Shown here piece after piece: positions 22,747 through 38,039 of a stretch of DNA of 64,000 nucleotides. The DNA is taken from contig QANU01010637.1 of NCBI GenBank assembly GCA_003254905.1, positions 83,919-147,918 of the forward strand, in the 5' to 3' direction. The position numbers and the translations under genes were made by a program. This DNA comes from Nissolia schottii (lineage: Eukaryota > Streptophyta > Magnoliopsida > Fabales > Fabaceae). The notes beneath the pieces are model-generated. The model did not search any database and was not told where the DNA came from. It saw only the letters and a list, made by a program, of their open reading frames with translations. The first letter of the stretch is position 1. Each line of letters opens with the position of its first letter.

Positions 22747-25078
22747 TATCTGTTGTTACACTGGTATCTCTCTGATTCTTTTGTAAATGCAGGTGACCAT
22801 GCTGAAAAATTGGGTTATAAAAAAGATAAAGGCAAAAGGGAGGGAAAACCCTCTTCTGTCCAACTTTTCCATGTTTCAGTGGGAAATTCTTTAGAAAGAG
22901 GAGGTAGACTAGTTGTTATGCAGGGTTTTTTTTTATGTAAATGTCACCGGTGGTGTGTTTTGGTGCAGAATAGTCATAAAAATGATGCACTGAATATATA
23001 TACTTTAAAAGTGGATAGTTGTGTTGCTGGATTATGTGTGTCCTATCTGCTTTGTCGTAACCGTGCTTTCTTTAAACCTTAATGTTCGTAGAAGTAGGTT
23101 CATTGGGACGGCGGTGGTGGTGGTGGTACACCATGTACAAAGTATTCATTTTGTAGCAGTTATGGTCGTGACACGTTGTGACCTAACAAAATGTTAGTGA
23201 CGATGCTTTGATGGTCTGATGAATTCACGTTTGATATTTGCGGATGTCATTGTGTATTGTTATTTGTACATCCTAAACACGTAACATCCACACACACAAG
23301 AATTTAGGGTTTAAGATCTTTTGTTTTTCTTACTTAGTCTCCCTACACATTTTCTAAGTCCAGTGTTTAGAAGTTTAGAAATTTGGGGTGTACAAATAAC
23401 AATTTCTTAATCTTTTATTAGAGTTGATTTGTAGAAGTTCTAATTTTCTGATAGAAATAAGAGGCCTTTTACGGAGATGCTACTTCAATCTTGTCAACCC
23501 CTAATCAGTGAGGATGTAACTCGTCGGCTATAAATTGTTGTTTACCTACCCGGCTATGTCTGTGACTGTTAAAATGCGACTATTCTTGACTGTGTCCACG
23601 GATAAAAATGTATCGTGTGTTTGATATGGGAATGCTTTGCAATTTTGTTTAAACCAAATGAAAGAGACAAAAAAACTTCCTTCAAAAGTTGTTTTCTTCA
23701 AAAAAAATATTGTTTAGAATTATTCTAGTTTTTACAATTTTTATGGTCTGTAATTTTAAAATGTTACCTTATTTTAAAAAATATCTGTTAGACCACTACG
23801 TGAGACACCACAAGTAATGTAATATTTAAGAGTGAATAACTCCTCCTACCATTAAGGGGTATTTGTTTTAACTTTGAAATCACATTCCCCCGTATTTTAC
23901 AAAATTTGTTTGTTTTACTATTAAAATTTCTGAAAATATTTTTAAAATTTTTTAAGAATAAATTATAAACATGTTTAGATGATAATACATATTCTTAAGA
24001 ATATGTATGATAATTATTAAAATATTCTTAACAAATTTAATTGTATTATTTTTTAAAATAAAAGTCATGAAAAATTAGTATTTTTTGTATAATATTCTCA
24101 TTCTCATGACATGAATGAGAATAGAACATTGTCAATCTTTAAGGTGAGAATAGAATGACATAAAAAGTTGGGTATATAATTTTCTTAAAAATAATTTGTT
24201 CTAAGGAATAAATTTTATACCTTAAAACAAATGTTAGAATAAAACATTCTTATTGGTCTTTTGAAAGTGCTTATTCTCGAGAGTTAGTAAACATTTATCA
24301 AAGCAAACGCCTCCTAAATCTTACTTTCGAAAGATCTTAATCATACACTTCTCCAAGTTAAAACTTGGCCTAACCTATTTTCACGGATCACCAAGTATTT
24401 CTACATTTAAACTTCTTATTGGTCTTATTGTCTAAAATTTTTACTACTAACTAGTATTTATTGACAGACAATTCGTTGAAAGAAGAGAGAATGGTTTAAT
24501 AAAATAAAAACTAAACAATTAATATTTTTTAAAATAAAAAAACTGAAAAGAGTTTTTAGAAAATGAAAACTGTTTTGTTAAACGAAAACGTGGAACCAAA
24601 AGCAGTTAAATAGTGGAATGTCATGAATGTGCATATAATTAACGTAATTAAATATAATGAGTAATTTTGGAAACTTAAATTTGTGTACTAAAAATAGTTA
24701 CTTAGAAATATCCCCTTTATTATTGGTAATAGATAAAAGGGTTGGGCAAGTTCAACCACTCTTTGGTCATAATTTATTAAACTAATAAGCTCCTCTTACC
24801 TAAAAAAAGTACAAGTTGCCCATTTTTTTCTAATTTGATTTTATCATCTTATTTTAATTACTCTTGTGTTGTGCCTCGTGAAATACCCTTTTTGCTAGTA
24901 AATATAAAAGCGATAATATTTAATAAAAGAAAACTAGGCAACTATAATTTTGATGGAACGAAATGGGGAATGGATCCACTAATTCAATTTGTTTGATTCT
25001 TATGCCTAAATTTCACTTTATTGATTTGATAGTTATATTAAATCTAGGTGATTAAAATTTGTGTTAATCTTTCTTTTA
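22747..25078. other. BPM 3' UTR and intergenic AT-rich DNA
   Basis: The first few hundred bases after the BPM stop are likely 3' UTR. An ORF at 22753-23082 could become a C-terminal extension only by alternative splicing. The rest is AT-rich and gene-free, with A/T-run fragments around 23850-24320 and no bounded element. Confidence 0.5.
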
Positions 25079-25087
25079 ATTTTTGGT

Positions 25088-25545
25088 AGGGTAATGCTCA
25101 TTTTGATTTAGTTAAAAGTGCAAATTTGAGTTATTTTGGTTTTTGAAATTCAAATTGCACGTCAAATTAGTTCCTCAATTCATTATCATTATCAAATTAA
25201 TATTTTACATTAAATGAGAATGTGATAATAACGGAGATTGTGTGGCAACACTAAAAATATGTTTGTGACAACACTTGGAGGTACAAATCTTAGTTATTAT
25301 TATCGTTTCATTTACCACTACTCTACCGATCTCATTGTAGTTTGAAGTACAACTACAACTTATTTGCAATCTCAATTGTTGTTACTGTCCCTTTAATGTG
25401 ATAAATCAACAAAAACGTGACAATACAATAATGATAATGAACTGAGAGACTAATTTGATATACAACTTACAATTTCAAAAATTAAAAAATCAAAATTGAA
25501 ATTTCAAGGATCAAAATGACTCTGAACCGAAATGAACATTTCTCT
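25088..25545. mobile_element. Mutator-like MITE upstream of KRR1
   Basis: A 458-bp fold-back element between two copies of the 9-bp repeat ATTTTTGGT (25079-25087 and 25546-25554). The termini are imperfect inverted repeats (AGGGTAATGCTCATTT versus AGAGAAATGTTCATTT), and inversion continues inward (TCAAATTAGT-CTCA-TTCATTATCATTAT in both arms). It ends only about 250 bp before the KRR1 ATG, so it borders the promoter. Confidence 0.75.
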
Positions 25546-25606
25546 ATTTTTGGTCGAGCATTATTTTTTCAGAAAAAAGAAAAAAAAATTCAAAATGAAA
25601 ATAGGT

Positions 25607-25627
25607 TGGGCCAAAGTAGTAGGCCCA
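25607..25627 (+). promoter_or_regulatory. Paired site II motifs of the KRR1 promoter
   Basis: TGGGCC at 25607-25612 and GGCCCA at 25622-25627 form an inverted pair about 165-185 bp before the KRR1 ATG. Site II (TGGGCY) elements are known in plant ribosomal-protein and ribosome-biogenesis promoters, where TCP factors bind. Function here is inferred. Confidence 0.6.
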
Positions 25628-25791
25628 AACCCAACCAACATATATTTTCAAAGAAAGAAACATAACTAATGGATTTAATTTAACCCAATACGAAAATACA
25701 AAAACCATAGTCTCCTCTCTCGCTTCACACTCCCAGCTCCACTGTTAAACCTAACTCCGAAGCCGCAACCAATCCCGCACCCACCGCCGCC

Positions 25792-28920
<3,129 letters not shown>

Positions 28921-31488
28921 GATGGGTTGTGGGTTGAAATTGATCCGTAAATTTTGTATCCAGTTTCTCTTGAAAAGTTTTGACACTAGTGTGTAAGGCT
29001 TTGCTTATTGCTTGTTCTGTTTGTCATGAAAATCAGTGCGCCACATTGTGTCCCACTGGTACTTGCTAATTTGACGGTAACATGTACACTTCTGGTCCCT
29101 GCTGGCTTATGGCTGTACATTTTCCCCCCCTTTCAATAGCATCACCAAGCACACCTCTACATTGTAATTGAGCTTTGTGGGTTGTTATTTTTGGCCTTCA
29201 GAAAACCTGTATTTTATTTTTTTGGAAGTTATAGTTTTATACAATCCACCTCATTCCCTTCTCTTCAAAACCCTTTACTTATGATGTTCCCTTTTTTCTG
29301 CATTAATCCATGTGAAATGATGTTGTAGTAGATATGTGCATTTTCTGCTTGTTCGATCTGTACTCCTCTGTGCTGGACTTTCTGATTGAATTGATTCTTT
29401 GCATGGTTCTATCTTTGATGATTCTGTGCTTCAAGTTCTGCACTTGAATCCATGCTCCTCTCTGATGGTTCTGGGTATTTTGTGTTCAAGATTGTGGTTC
29501 TGTGCTTTAATCTGTGCTCATTGCGTGGCCTTCTTTTTGAGTTGATGGTACTCTTCTGTTTGAGTTCCGATATTTTGATGTGCAAAAAAAAAAAAAACAA
29601 TTCATGAAGAATGCTGTTTTGGGATTTCCAGCTCCTTTTTCGACTCAAATCATCTTGGTCGTGGTATTTAACGGCGATTTATTATTATTTTTTTTCCTTT
29701 TGAAGAGATCTTATTACCCCCTTTTGTGGTCTTGATGTCATGTTAATCCAGTGTATATACTTGGGGCCTTTCACAGTTATGAATTGTAACTGAACTGAAA
29801 CTGACATGTTTCTTTGTCCTCTTCGCTAGATCTTATTTGGGTCTTTGTCTGTTTGCTGTTCTGTGGTAGTGTCATCAGCAAATGAGATCTTTAAAGTTTA
29901 CTCTATGAAGTTGGTTTTGTCTCTCTCTCTCTCTCGTTGAGGAAATGCTTTGTTTCAGGAAAAATGAGTAGGAGTCTGCTTGTGATTCACCTGCTGTTTC
30001 GTGCATGATAAAATAAGTAATGTTGCTTAAATTGATCCTTGTTTTTTTGCGTTGATCTTTATACATGAGAGGGGAAACTTAAAGTCAAAGAGATGGAAAC
30101 TTTGCTTGGGCCATTTTATAATTTAAATCTTGTTAAACGTTTATGTTTTATTTTTTATTACCTAAGATCTTAATTTTAAAAATATCAGTCTTTTGCATTA
30201 TGAACTTGTCTATTTTAACCTCTTTTGCTTGAACAAATTTCAGTTTATATGGAGTTTGAGGGAAAACAAAAAAAATCCGTTAATGCTGTAGGGGCCGATG
30301 TTGGAAAAATTGTATAATTTATGCTTAAAAAAAAATTGTATAACGTAATCTACGAAAAGATCTTTTATATTTTACAAATCAGCTATGTTTAATTTTAATA
30401 AATTATACAATTTTTTTAATAAATTATAGATGAAGAAGTGAATATAATTACTCTATCCATACAAATTATTCCGAAAAAAACACTATCCATTCAAATAATT
30501 TATAAATAAAGTTTTACTAGCGTTATCACTTGAATTAACTAGTTGGAAATGCTAGTTTTTATTTATTTATAAGATTAGAATTTATGTTGCACTAACACAG
30601 ACATATATCATGAAACATATGAAACACGGGGACACGTCAACTTAAATTCATAGGATAAGGACATAAAATATATATATATATATATGTTAATGTAAAAAAA
30701 TATATAAAAAATATAAAAAGATTCACAATTCATACACATAATTATCGATATCAATCTATTAATTGTAATTTCATGTGTTTTTTAAGCCCCGATTTTATGA
30801 AACATTATAGATAATATTCTTAAACATGAGGTACAAGTGTCAAACGAGTGTTATTGTCCGTAGTATGTTCCACACGCGGATACAGCAGTCCAATGATGTG
30901 TGCATGTAATCTAGATTAGAACTTAATACATTGTGTAAGGAGAACAAGCTATAAATCACTTCAGCTAACTAAATATTGATAAATTTAAAAGATTATATCT
31001 TATTTTGTTAGAATTGAAAAATTTTAAAAAGAAAGAAATCTAATTGAAAAATTTGAAAATGCCCTACGAGGAATGTTATGTGCAAAACATAAAAAGTCAT
31101 TATTGAAATAAAAAAACTATGCTTACTGCAGTTGAACGATTCTTTATTCTTTATCGTGGGGTTTAAATTTTGTTTATCCATGTTATCATTGTTAATTATT
31201 TATTTAAAATTTTTAAGATAGACATTAAAAGATAAGATAAAATCAAACCCATAAAAGAAGGATAAATTCCTATCTTAAGTTGTTATCATATCATTAAACA
31301 GAATCTTCTTTATTGTTTGTGTTCACATAAAACATAGTCTTTCTAATGTATATATGAAAAAAAAAAAAAAAAACCCATAAAACATAGTCAAAAGTACTTT
31401 TCCGTGTTCCCCAAGTATTTTAGGACGCCCTGGTATTTATAACTGACCTTGAACATTAACTAGTCTCTCAATAATTGAAATAGTGGTG
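28921..31488. other. KRR1 3' UTR and intergenic region
   Basis: No gene is supportable. A T/G-rich patch with repeated TCTGTGCT words (29360-29530), a (CT)n run near 29919-29935 and an (AT)n run near 30667-30684 are present. Confidence 0.45.
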
Positions 31489-32446
31489 ATGGATACAGAG
31501 TGGTGCGACCATTGTGCTAGATTTGTTCAAATCAGACGTGAAAACTACGGATTTTCAAATGAATTTTGCAAGTAAGTACTATGGTTCATTATACACTTGT
31601 GTATTTTCCTTTTTTATTTTTATAAATTCGCCTCATAATTGCCATCTTAAGAAAACTATCAATTTTTTGTTCTCATGAGATTAATTCCATCTAGTGATCT
31701 TGAATGTTCTGTTTGCAGCTCTTGTGATTTGTGTGGGAAGGTTCTATCAGATTCCAGTGGCCCGGTCCCAATAGCATTTCAATTTGGTAGGAGGCGGCAC
31801 AAAAGTCCTAGAAGAAAGAAGAGACTGGTGAAGTCTAATCCAGATGTGGAAGTTGTGGAAAGTGACTTAATTCCTAATAATGAGACAAAATATCGTGTAA
31901 GTACTATGATTCGTGCATAGTTTTGATTTTGATCCCAACTTTTTATGTTAGTGATTTGCTGTTATATTTGTTGGTGTAGTTGGCAATACTTTGCTATAAT
32001 TGGGTCTAAATTATGTATTTAATTTTATGCTGTCTATAATTTATAGTGTTTTGGCCTGATGTATTTTGTGTGTTTTTGATGCGTATGTGTGCTCTAGTCA
32101 TGCTGTTTTTAAATGGTGTGTTTGGATTTTAATTAGAAACTCATCATCGATTCAGGAGCTCTAAACATTAAAAAAAATATTACTTATGAATTGGCCAAAT
32201 TAATTATGGCCCAATCTCACTGATTTTTCATGCATGCGTTTAGTCTTTGTTATATGTACAATTTCTGTTCAATTCTGCCCTTAAATTATTGAATTGGTTT
32301 ATTTTTATTCCATCCATTCGACCAAATTTTCCCTCCAATTGTTGTTGAGTTAAATAATTTTAATTGATGATATGTGATGTGGATATTCCTTGCAGGCCAC
32401 CTCTTCTAAAGAGGTTAAAAGGAAGAGAACCATTGATGACGCTTAG
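31489..32446 (+). CDS. Small protein with BRF1/TFIIB-type zinc ribbon
   Basis: Three exons with GT-AG borders and matching phases (31489-31571, 31719-31896, 32396-32446) give 104 codons with TAG, 103 aa. The N-terminus reads MDTEWCDHCARFVQIRREN, then, across the exon 1-2 junction, EFCNSCDLCGKVL. Cysteines at about 6, 9, 27, 30 and 33 give a CxxC-x17-CxxC(xxC) zinc ribbon. WCxHC and SCDLCG-(K/R)-(V/I)L recall the N-terminus of plant BRF1, the TFIIB-related subunit of TFIIIB. The cyclin folds that bind TBP and DNA in BRF1 are absent. The rest is basic (RRRHKSPRRKKRLVKSNPD, VKRKRTIDD), so nuclear location is likely. It could be a stand-alone regulator of Pol III initiation or a truncated BRF duplicate. 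Function is not known. Confidence 0.62.
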
Positions 32447-32714
32447 TTCTTCAACCATCTTCTATAGAGATCATCTTCGATGTTCTTGATTTTTATTTTA
32501 TTTTACAATATATTGTAAATTTGAAATATTCTCTCATCATTTAAATAATTGCATTTATAGTTACCTTTATCTTGGATGTGACAATGTATGTTTTAATTTA
32601 TCATCATAGCATAATCCTTGAAGTTAAATGGGTGGCAATATCAAAAATGTTTTTATGCTCCAAAAATATTGTTCTTTTGTGGCTTATTATACTTGAAATT
32701 AAGAAAAATGTTAC
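32447..32714. other. 3' flank of the zinc-ribbon gene
   Basis: AT-rich; likely 3' UTR. No other feature seen. Confidence 0.4.
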
Positions 32715-33950
32715 GGGTACAACACATTTGAGTATCACTGTATAACCATTTATGATTTTTATATATCTCTTGCGTATTTTGTATTATATACAATTTTGTA
32801 TTTTTCACTCACACACACTCCCAAATCCAAAAACCCTTATATCTCAGTTGTAGCGAAAAACTCACGATGCCACCTTCTCTTCCTTCTCGTCCTCATCATC
32901 CGTCCGTTGCGATTATGACGCTCGTATTCTTTTTATTCTTCTTTTTCTTTCGTTATTTTTTTTTTGCTTTTTTTTCGTTCATAAAACATATCTCAAATCA
33001 TGAACAAGGTATAGATCTCCTCCTCCTCCTCCTCCAACATCCGTTTTTTTTCTTATTTGTTTTTATATTCTTGGCAAGATGTTATGGATATGAGAGATTT
33101 CGTTTTTGTTATATTTTTTATTTTTTGTTATTCAAAAGTTTGTGTAATTTTGAACTAAAGTTTATATAATTTTAAAGAAAAATTTGTGTGAGCGAGCCCC
33201 AAAGTTCACAAGACGTTATGGATACAGAATTTGGGTGTTTGTTTCTGTCATATCTTTTATTTTTTGGTATTCAAAAGTTTGTGTATTTTTAAAGAAAAGT
33301 TTATGTAGTCGTGTTCAAAAATTTGCGCAAGTGAGCACTAAAGTGTTTTTGTTTTTGTCATATTTTTTGTTTCTGCTTATTGAATAGTTTGTGTAAATGA
33401 GTACAAAAGTATGTGCATATATTTTGAAATGTTTGTGTAGGATAGAGAGCCTATCTATGTTAACAAGTTTCAAAATTGATTGTTGTATATGTTGTTTACA
33501 CACATATAAAAGTTTGTGTATAATTGATATAATTCGTGGTTATGATTGATCCAAAAATTTTGAATGGTAGTTAATTATTTGTATAAGTTTGTGTTGATGT
33601 TTGTGTTTTTATGTTCAAGAATCTGTGCATGTTGTTACCAAATTTTTAAAATTGTTGTTGTATATGTTGTTTATACACATAAAAGTTCGTGTATTGTTGT
33701 TCTAAGTTTGTGTAGTACTTCATGAAAACTTGAGTATTGAACGAAAGTAAGAGAAACGAGAAGATAACAAAAGAGAGAGAGAGGGGGAAGCACGAATTGT
33801 TTTGGTTGGAGAGTGTGCACATGCACGCAAGATAAGAGTAGAGATCGCAAGATGTATAAGAGAAAATGTGACAGTTACAAAGTACAGAGTACGACTCTTC
33901 CGTATAAAAGTGATGGTGGCTATACGGAGTATACTAAAAGTGGTGTACCC
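32715..33950. mobile_element. TIR-like element with GGGTACA ends and TTTGTGTA-rich interior
   Basis: The left end GGGTACAACACATTTGAGTA and, reverse-complemented, the right end GGGTACACCACTTTTAGTA are inverted repeats. The 1.24-kb interior contains many dispersed copies of AAAGTTTGTGTA and no coding sequence; a (CTC)n run lies near 33018. A clear target duplication was not found, so the class is undecided. Confidence 0.5.
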
Positions 33951-34680
33951 TTAGCAATAATGTAAAATTATCTAGCTTGTAAAACCGGGGGGAGGGGGGG
34001 GGATTAGCTTGTATTATTTAGAATGAGGTGCATTCGTATATTTTTTTTTTGGTAACGCCTGTAAAACGTTTGATTCGTATAGAGAAAAAAAATTTGTACA
34101 TCAGAAGAAGAAAGGGATGGAGACAAATTTTTTTGGTGCACAACTAAGATCTCCATCAGTGTGGGTTCAATAACTAATCTTTCCATTGGCTTGTAGGCAC
34201 TTTTGAGAGTGAAATAACTGATCCAAGGATTTAAGCTTGCTCCATACTCAAAACTAGAGATCGAATCCTTGACATTTGGTTAAAAGATGACGAACCCCTT
34301 CCGCTCAACCATACCCCTAGGTTATAAAAGACAAAGACATCTAGACAATAAAAATGCATTTCTTACATTCTTTTTTTTAGTACAATTAGCTTAAAATTTA
34401 TTCATTTTTCAAGCATACATCAATATTTTTGTCTCTTCTTCTTCAAGATATGAACTAAATACTTTCAAAGTGGTATCATGAAAAAATAGTGCGACGAAAA
34501 TTGGATTTTATTTAATCAATTTATAGCTGGAGAAGACAAGAGGAAATGCCATTCTAAATTCCTTAGCCTAAACAATAGATCATAGGACTACACAAGGGAA
34601 ATTAACTCTTCAACTAGCTAGACATAACATGTTTATTTCTAATTAATAATGTTAGTTGTACAACAAAATTATGTAGGCCA
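33290..34680 (+). repeat. Segmental tandem duplication, copy A
   Basis: Collinear with 34915-36435 over nearly all its length. Shared landmarks in order: AAAGAAAAGTTT-TGTAGTCGT, ATGTGACAGTTACAAAG, AAAAGTGGTGTACCC, the SINE-like repeat, and CCTTAGCCTAAACAATAGAT. Similarity by eye is around 80%, with many small indels, so it is old. Confidence 0.75.
34136..34324 (-). repeat. SINE-like repeat, family B, copy 2 (in duplication copy A)
   Basis: Minus-strand reading: GGTATGGTTGAGCGGAAGGG (A-box-like), later GGATTCGATCTC (B-box-like), ending near a T-rich stretch at 34125. This is the best-preserved copy of this family in the window. Confidence 0.55.
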
Positions 34681-34914
34681 TTATCGTGGACTTCAGCCAA
34701 CAAAGGTTGAACATCTTCAGCCATGGCTTTCATCTGAGGCATCATTAAATCAAAGCAAAAATCTTGGCATGAGAATGCAAGATAGAATAAATGAATCATC
34801 ATGAAGAAAATAACAATAGCCAACACCAGAGGGATGATACATGAATATCATAAAAGATGCAGGGACATATTTAGAGTCTGGACATAATTATTATCTAATT
34901 ATGGTTCTATGCTT

Positions 34915-36435
34915 ATAAAGAAAAGTTTGTGTAGTCGTATTAAAAAATTTGTGAATGTGAGCATCAAAGTTTTTTTAAAATTTTGTCTTATTTTTTGTTT
35001 TTGATTGTTATATATATGTTGTTTAGACACATATAAAAGTTTGTGTATCGTTATTCAAAAGTTTGTATAATACTTCATAAAAGTCTTTGTATATTTATGC
35101 TTATGTGTAATCCAAAAATTTCTGAATGTTGGTTAAATTTTTGTGTAATTTTCTATTTTTATATCAAAGAGTTTGTATATATGTTGTTAGCAAATTTAGA
35201 AATTGGTTGCTCGTTAATTTGCATATATTGCACCATTGTTTGTTTGTGTAAATCTCTTAAAAAAGTTTGTATAGTCTTATTAAAAAAGTTTATGTATAAT
35301 TGAAATGATTTGTGATTGCGATTGATCCAAAAATTTTGATTGGTAGTTAATTCTTTGTATAAGTTTGTGTTGATGTTTGTATTTTTATGTTCAAGAGTCT
35401 GTGTATGTTATCAAATTTTGAAATTAGTTGTTGTACATATTGTTTATACACATATAAAAGTTTGTGTATAATTATTCTAAAGTGTAATACTTTATAAGAG
35501 CTTATGTATTGAACTGAGAGTAAGAGAAATGAGGGGAGAGAGAGGGGGGAAGCGCGAATTGTTTTGGTCGAGGAGTGTGCATGCGTGTGTGGGATAAGGG
35601 TGGAGATCACGAGATGTACGAGAGAAAATGTGACAGTTACAAAGGACGGAGTGTGGCTCATCATGTATAAAAGTGATGATGGCTATATGGTGCTAAAAGT
35701 GGTGTACCCCTACCGGCACTACAAAATTATGTAGCTTCTATTATTTAGAGGGTGGTGGATCAATAATTTTTTTGGTAGCATTTGATTACTGTATTTGAAC
35801 AAAAACGAAAGAGACAATTTTTTTTTGGTACATCAGAAGGAAAAAAAGGGATAGGGACAAATTGTTTTTGGGTACACAACCAATATGTCTATTGGTGCAG
35901 GCAGGGTGACTAATGCTTCCACTGACTTGTAGACACCTATGAAAGTGAGATAGCTGACCCGAGGATTTAAGGTTGTTCCATACTCCAGGGATTGAACTCT
36001 TGACGTTGTGTTAAGGGAAGATGAATTCCTCCAGCTCAACCACACCGAATTCCTCCAGCTCAACCACACCCCCAGGTTAAAAAGGATGGAGACACTGAGA
36101 CAATAAAATGCATTTCTTACATTTATTTTTTTAGTACAAAATTAACTTAAAAATTATTCATTTTTTAAACATACACCAATATTTTTGTCTCTTGTCTCGA
36201 GATATGAACCAAATGTTTCCAAAGTGTAATCACGGAGAAAGAGTGCGACTAAACAAAGAAAATTGAATTTTTATTTAATCAATTTATAGCTGGACAAGAC
36301 AAGGGGAAATACCATTATAAATTCCTTAGCCTAAACAATAGATCATAGGACTGCACAAGGGAAATTAGCTCTTCAACTAATTAAACATAAATCATGTTTA
36401 CTTCTAATCAAGAAAGTTAGTTGTACAACAAAATT
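34915..36435 (+). repeat. Segmental tandem duplication, copy B
   Basis: Second copy of the 33290-34680 segment, separated from it by about 235 bp. It carries the right end of the GGGTACA element (to 35709) but not its left end, and its own copy of the SINE-like repeat. It ends at the insertion point of a small fold-back element near 36436. Confidence 0.75.
35871..36079 (-). repeat. SINE-like repeat, family B, copy 3 (in duplication copy B)
   Basis: Same order of blocks as the copy at 34136-34324. It also has a short internal tandem duplication of GAATTCCTCCAGCTCAACCA (about 36023-36067) that the other copies lack. Confidence 0.5.
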
Positions 36436-36551
36436 TGGACAATAACCGTACAATTCTCTCACAAAAATATGAATCTCGTCATGGAGAGAGAAACTATGAA
36501 CTTAATAAAACTCATACGTTTGTGAGAGAGTTATTTAGTTATTGTCAAATT
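36436..36551. mobile_element. Small fold-back MITE
   Basis: The ends TTGGACAATAACCGTACAA and TTAGTTATTGTCAAA are inverted copies, and TCTCTCACAAA is answered by TTTGTGAGAGA. In copy A of the duplication the same site reads ACAACAAAATTATG without the insert, so copy A acts as an empty-site comparison. Confidence 0.6.
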
Positions 36552-37660
36552 CCTCGTTTCTAATTGCAGGGACCTCAAAGTTATCTGAATTGATTACAAC
36601 CTCTTCATGAGTTCAAAGGGGCCAACAAATTGGCTGGTTTCCATGCAAGTCATGCTGTCAATGCCTATGATTTGTTTTATGTTTTGGATTTTTTAAGGGT
36701 TTGGTTTCATTTTATTTTAAAAGTAATTCTTAAAGAATTTTTACTAACAAGTTTCCTAAAAGAGAAAAACTATCATTGTGAAGATAAGTGTTTTAACATT
36801 CTGATACATAGAATGTATTAAAACATTCAAAGCCTTTTAATTTTTTTTTAATTTTTTTAATGTATCTGTCAGCAAAATTTATTCTTAATAATCTCAAAGT
36901 AATAAGAAATCATTATAATTTATCAATTCACATATCAATTATCATATTAGTGGTCCACAAAATTGGAAAATGATGATAGTGGACAAAATTGTCTTTTAAG
37001 TAGTAAATATTATAGCAGTTGATCTTATTTAATGGTTAATCCTGCACCGCAATAAACAAACGGAGTCGACTCCCTTAAGAAAACAAATTGTCCGTCTCAC
37101 CTTATGCCTTCGTTTAGAAAAAAGAAAAAAAAGCAATACATATTATAAAAGAATACTTGATAATTGAATTTCATTGTTAGGGTAAATTTTTTTTACACAA
37201 TCATCCAATTAAATTATTTCATATGCATGACTTTTTAAATAACAAGAGAGAGAATCAATTATTTTTAATTATGTGACAAGATTTAATTAAATGATTGTGT
37301 AAATTTTTTTTATTCGTGTATGGCAATTATTATCACATTATAAAATATATTTTTTTTATCTTACTCCGTTAACATCTAACAATTTCTTATTCTTTATGTG
37401 GTCATGGTAGAAACTAGAAAGAGTAAGTGCAAATGCAACTAGACATGAATACACTCAATGAGTGACCCCATAGACTGAACTTCCTCGTGATTCTTCTCCA
37501 TTGATCAGTGAAATTGCCATAATATTGAAAAGGAAATATCAATGGTGGGGTTGTTTCTTGAATTTCGCTTAAGTGATTCCAACAGTCATCTCAAAATATA
37601 ATCTTGCGAGATTTTCCTTTTAAATACATAAGTTAGATTATTACACAGTCACCTAACTAT
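36552..37660. other. Gene-free AT-rich region
   Basis: No gene or bounded repeat is seen in about 1.1 kb. Confidence 0.4.
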
Positions 37661-37677
37661 TTTTTTTTTTTTTTGTN

Positions 37678-37860
37678 GGAGTGCCTTTGCAGGTACACCC
37701 CGCCGCCGCACTCTTTCCGAAAGGAACCAGCTTGGAGCTCTCGTCCGAGTCCCCGAACCCGCTCAGAGCTTTCGCCCTCATATCTCGAGCTTCCGTCAAG
37801 GCGCCTTCCTTACTGTCCAGGTAACCGCGTACCCTTTGCGAATTACTTGAGAACAGAAAT
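37678..37860. other. GC-rich fragment of unknown origin beside a single N
   Basis: About 180 bp far richer in GC than its surroundings, starting right after a T-run and a single N (37677). The minus strand stays open (SKEGALTEARDMRAKALSGF type), but there is no start, splice context or recognised family. It may be a fragment of a larger mobile element or of a gene cut by an assembly join. Confidence 0.35.
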
Positions 37861-38039
37861 GAAACAATATATGATAGAAGAGGCCACACCCTAAATGAAA
37901 ATTCAGCTAAGTCTTTTTTACATCATCACATAATACATCATATTTAAATTTTAAGTCAAATTATAAGTTTGAGACATTTTCTTATATCAAAGCAATTTTT
38001 AACAATAATGTTATATCGCTCTATCAATCAATGTATGTG

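Noticed and set aside
29415..29470. Possible C/D-box snoRNA after KRR1 (TGATGA ... CTGA)
   Set aside because: Spacing of about 45 nt is too short, there is no terminal stem, and the C box lacks the leading purine. Chance match.
32867..33387. Phe-rich ORFs at 32.9-33.4 kb
   Set aside because: T-run and TTTGTGTA-repeat translation inside a TIR-like element. No domain or splice context.
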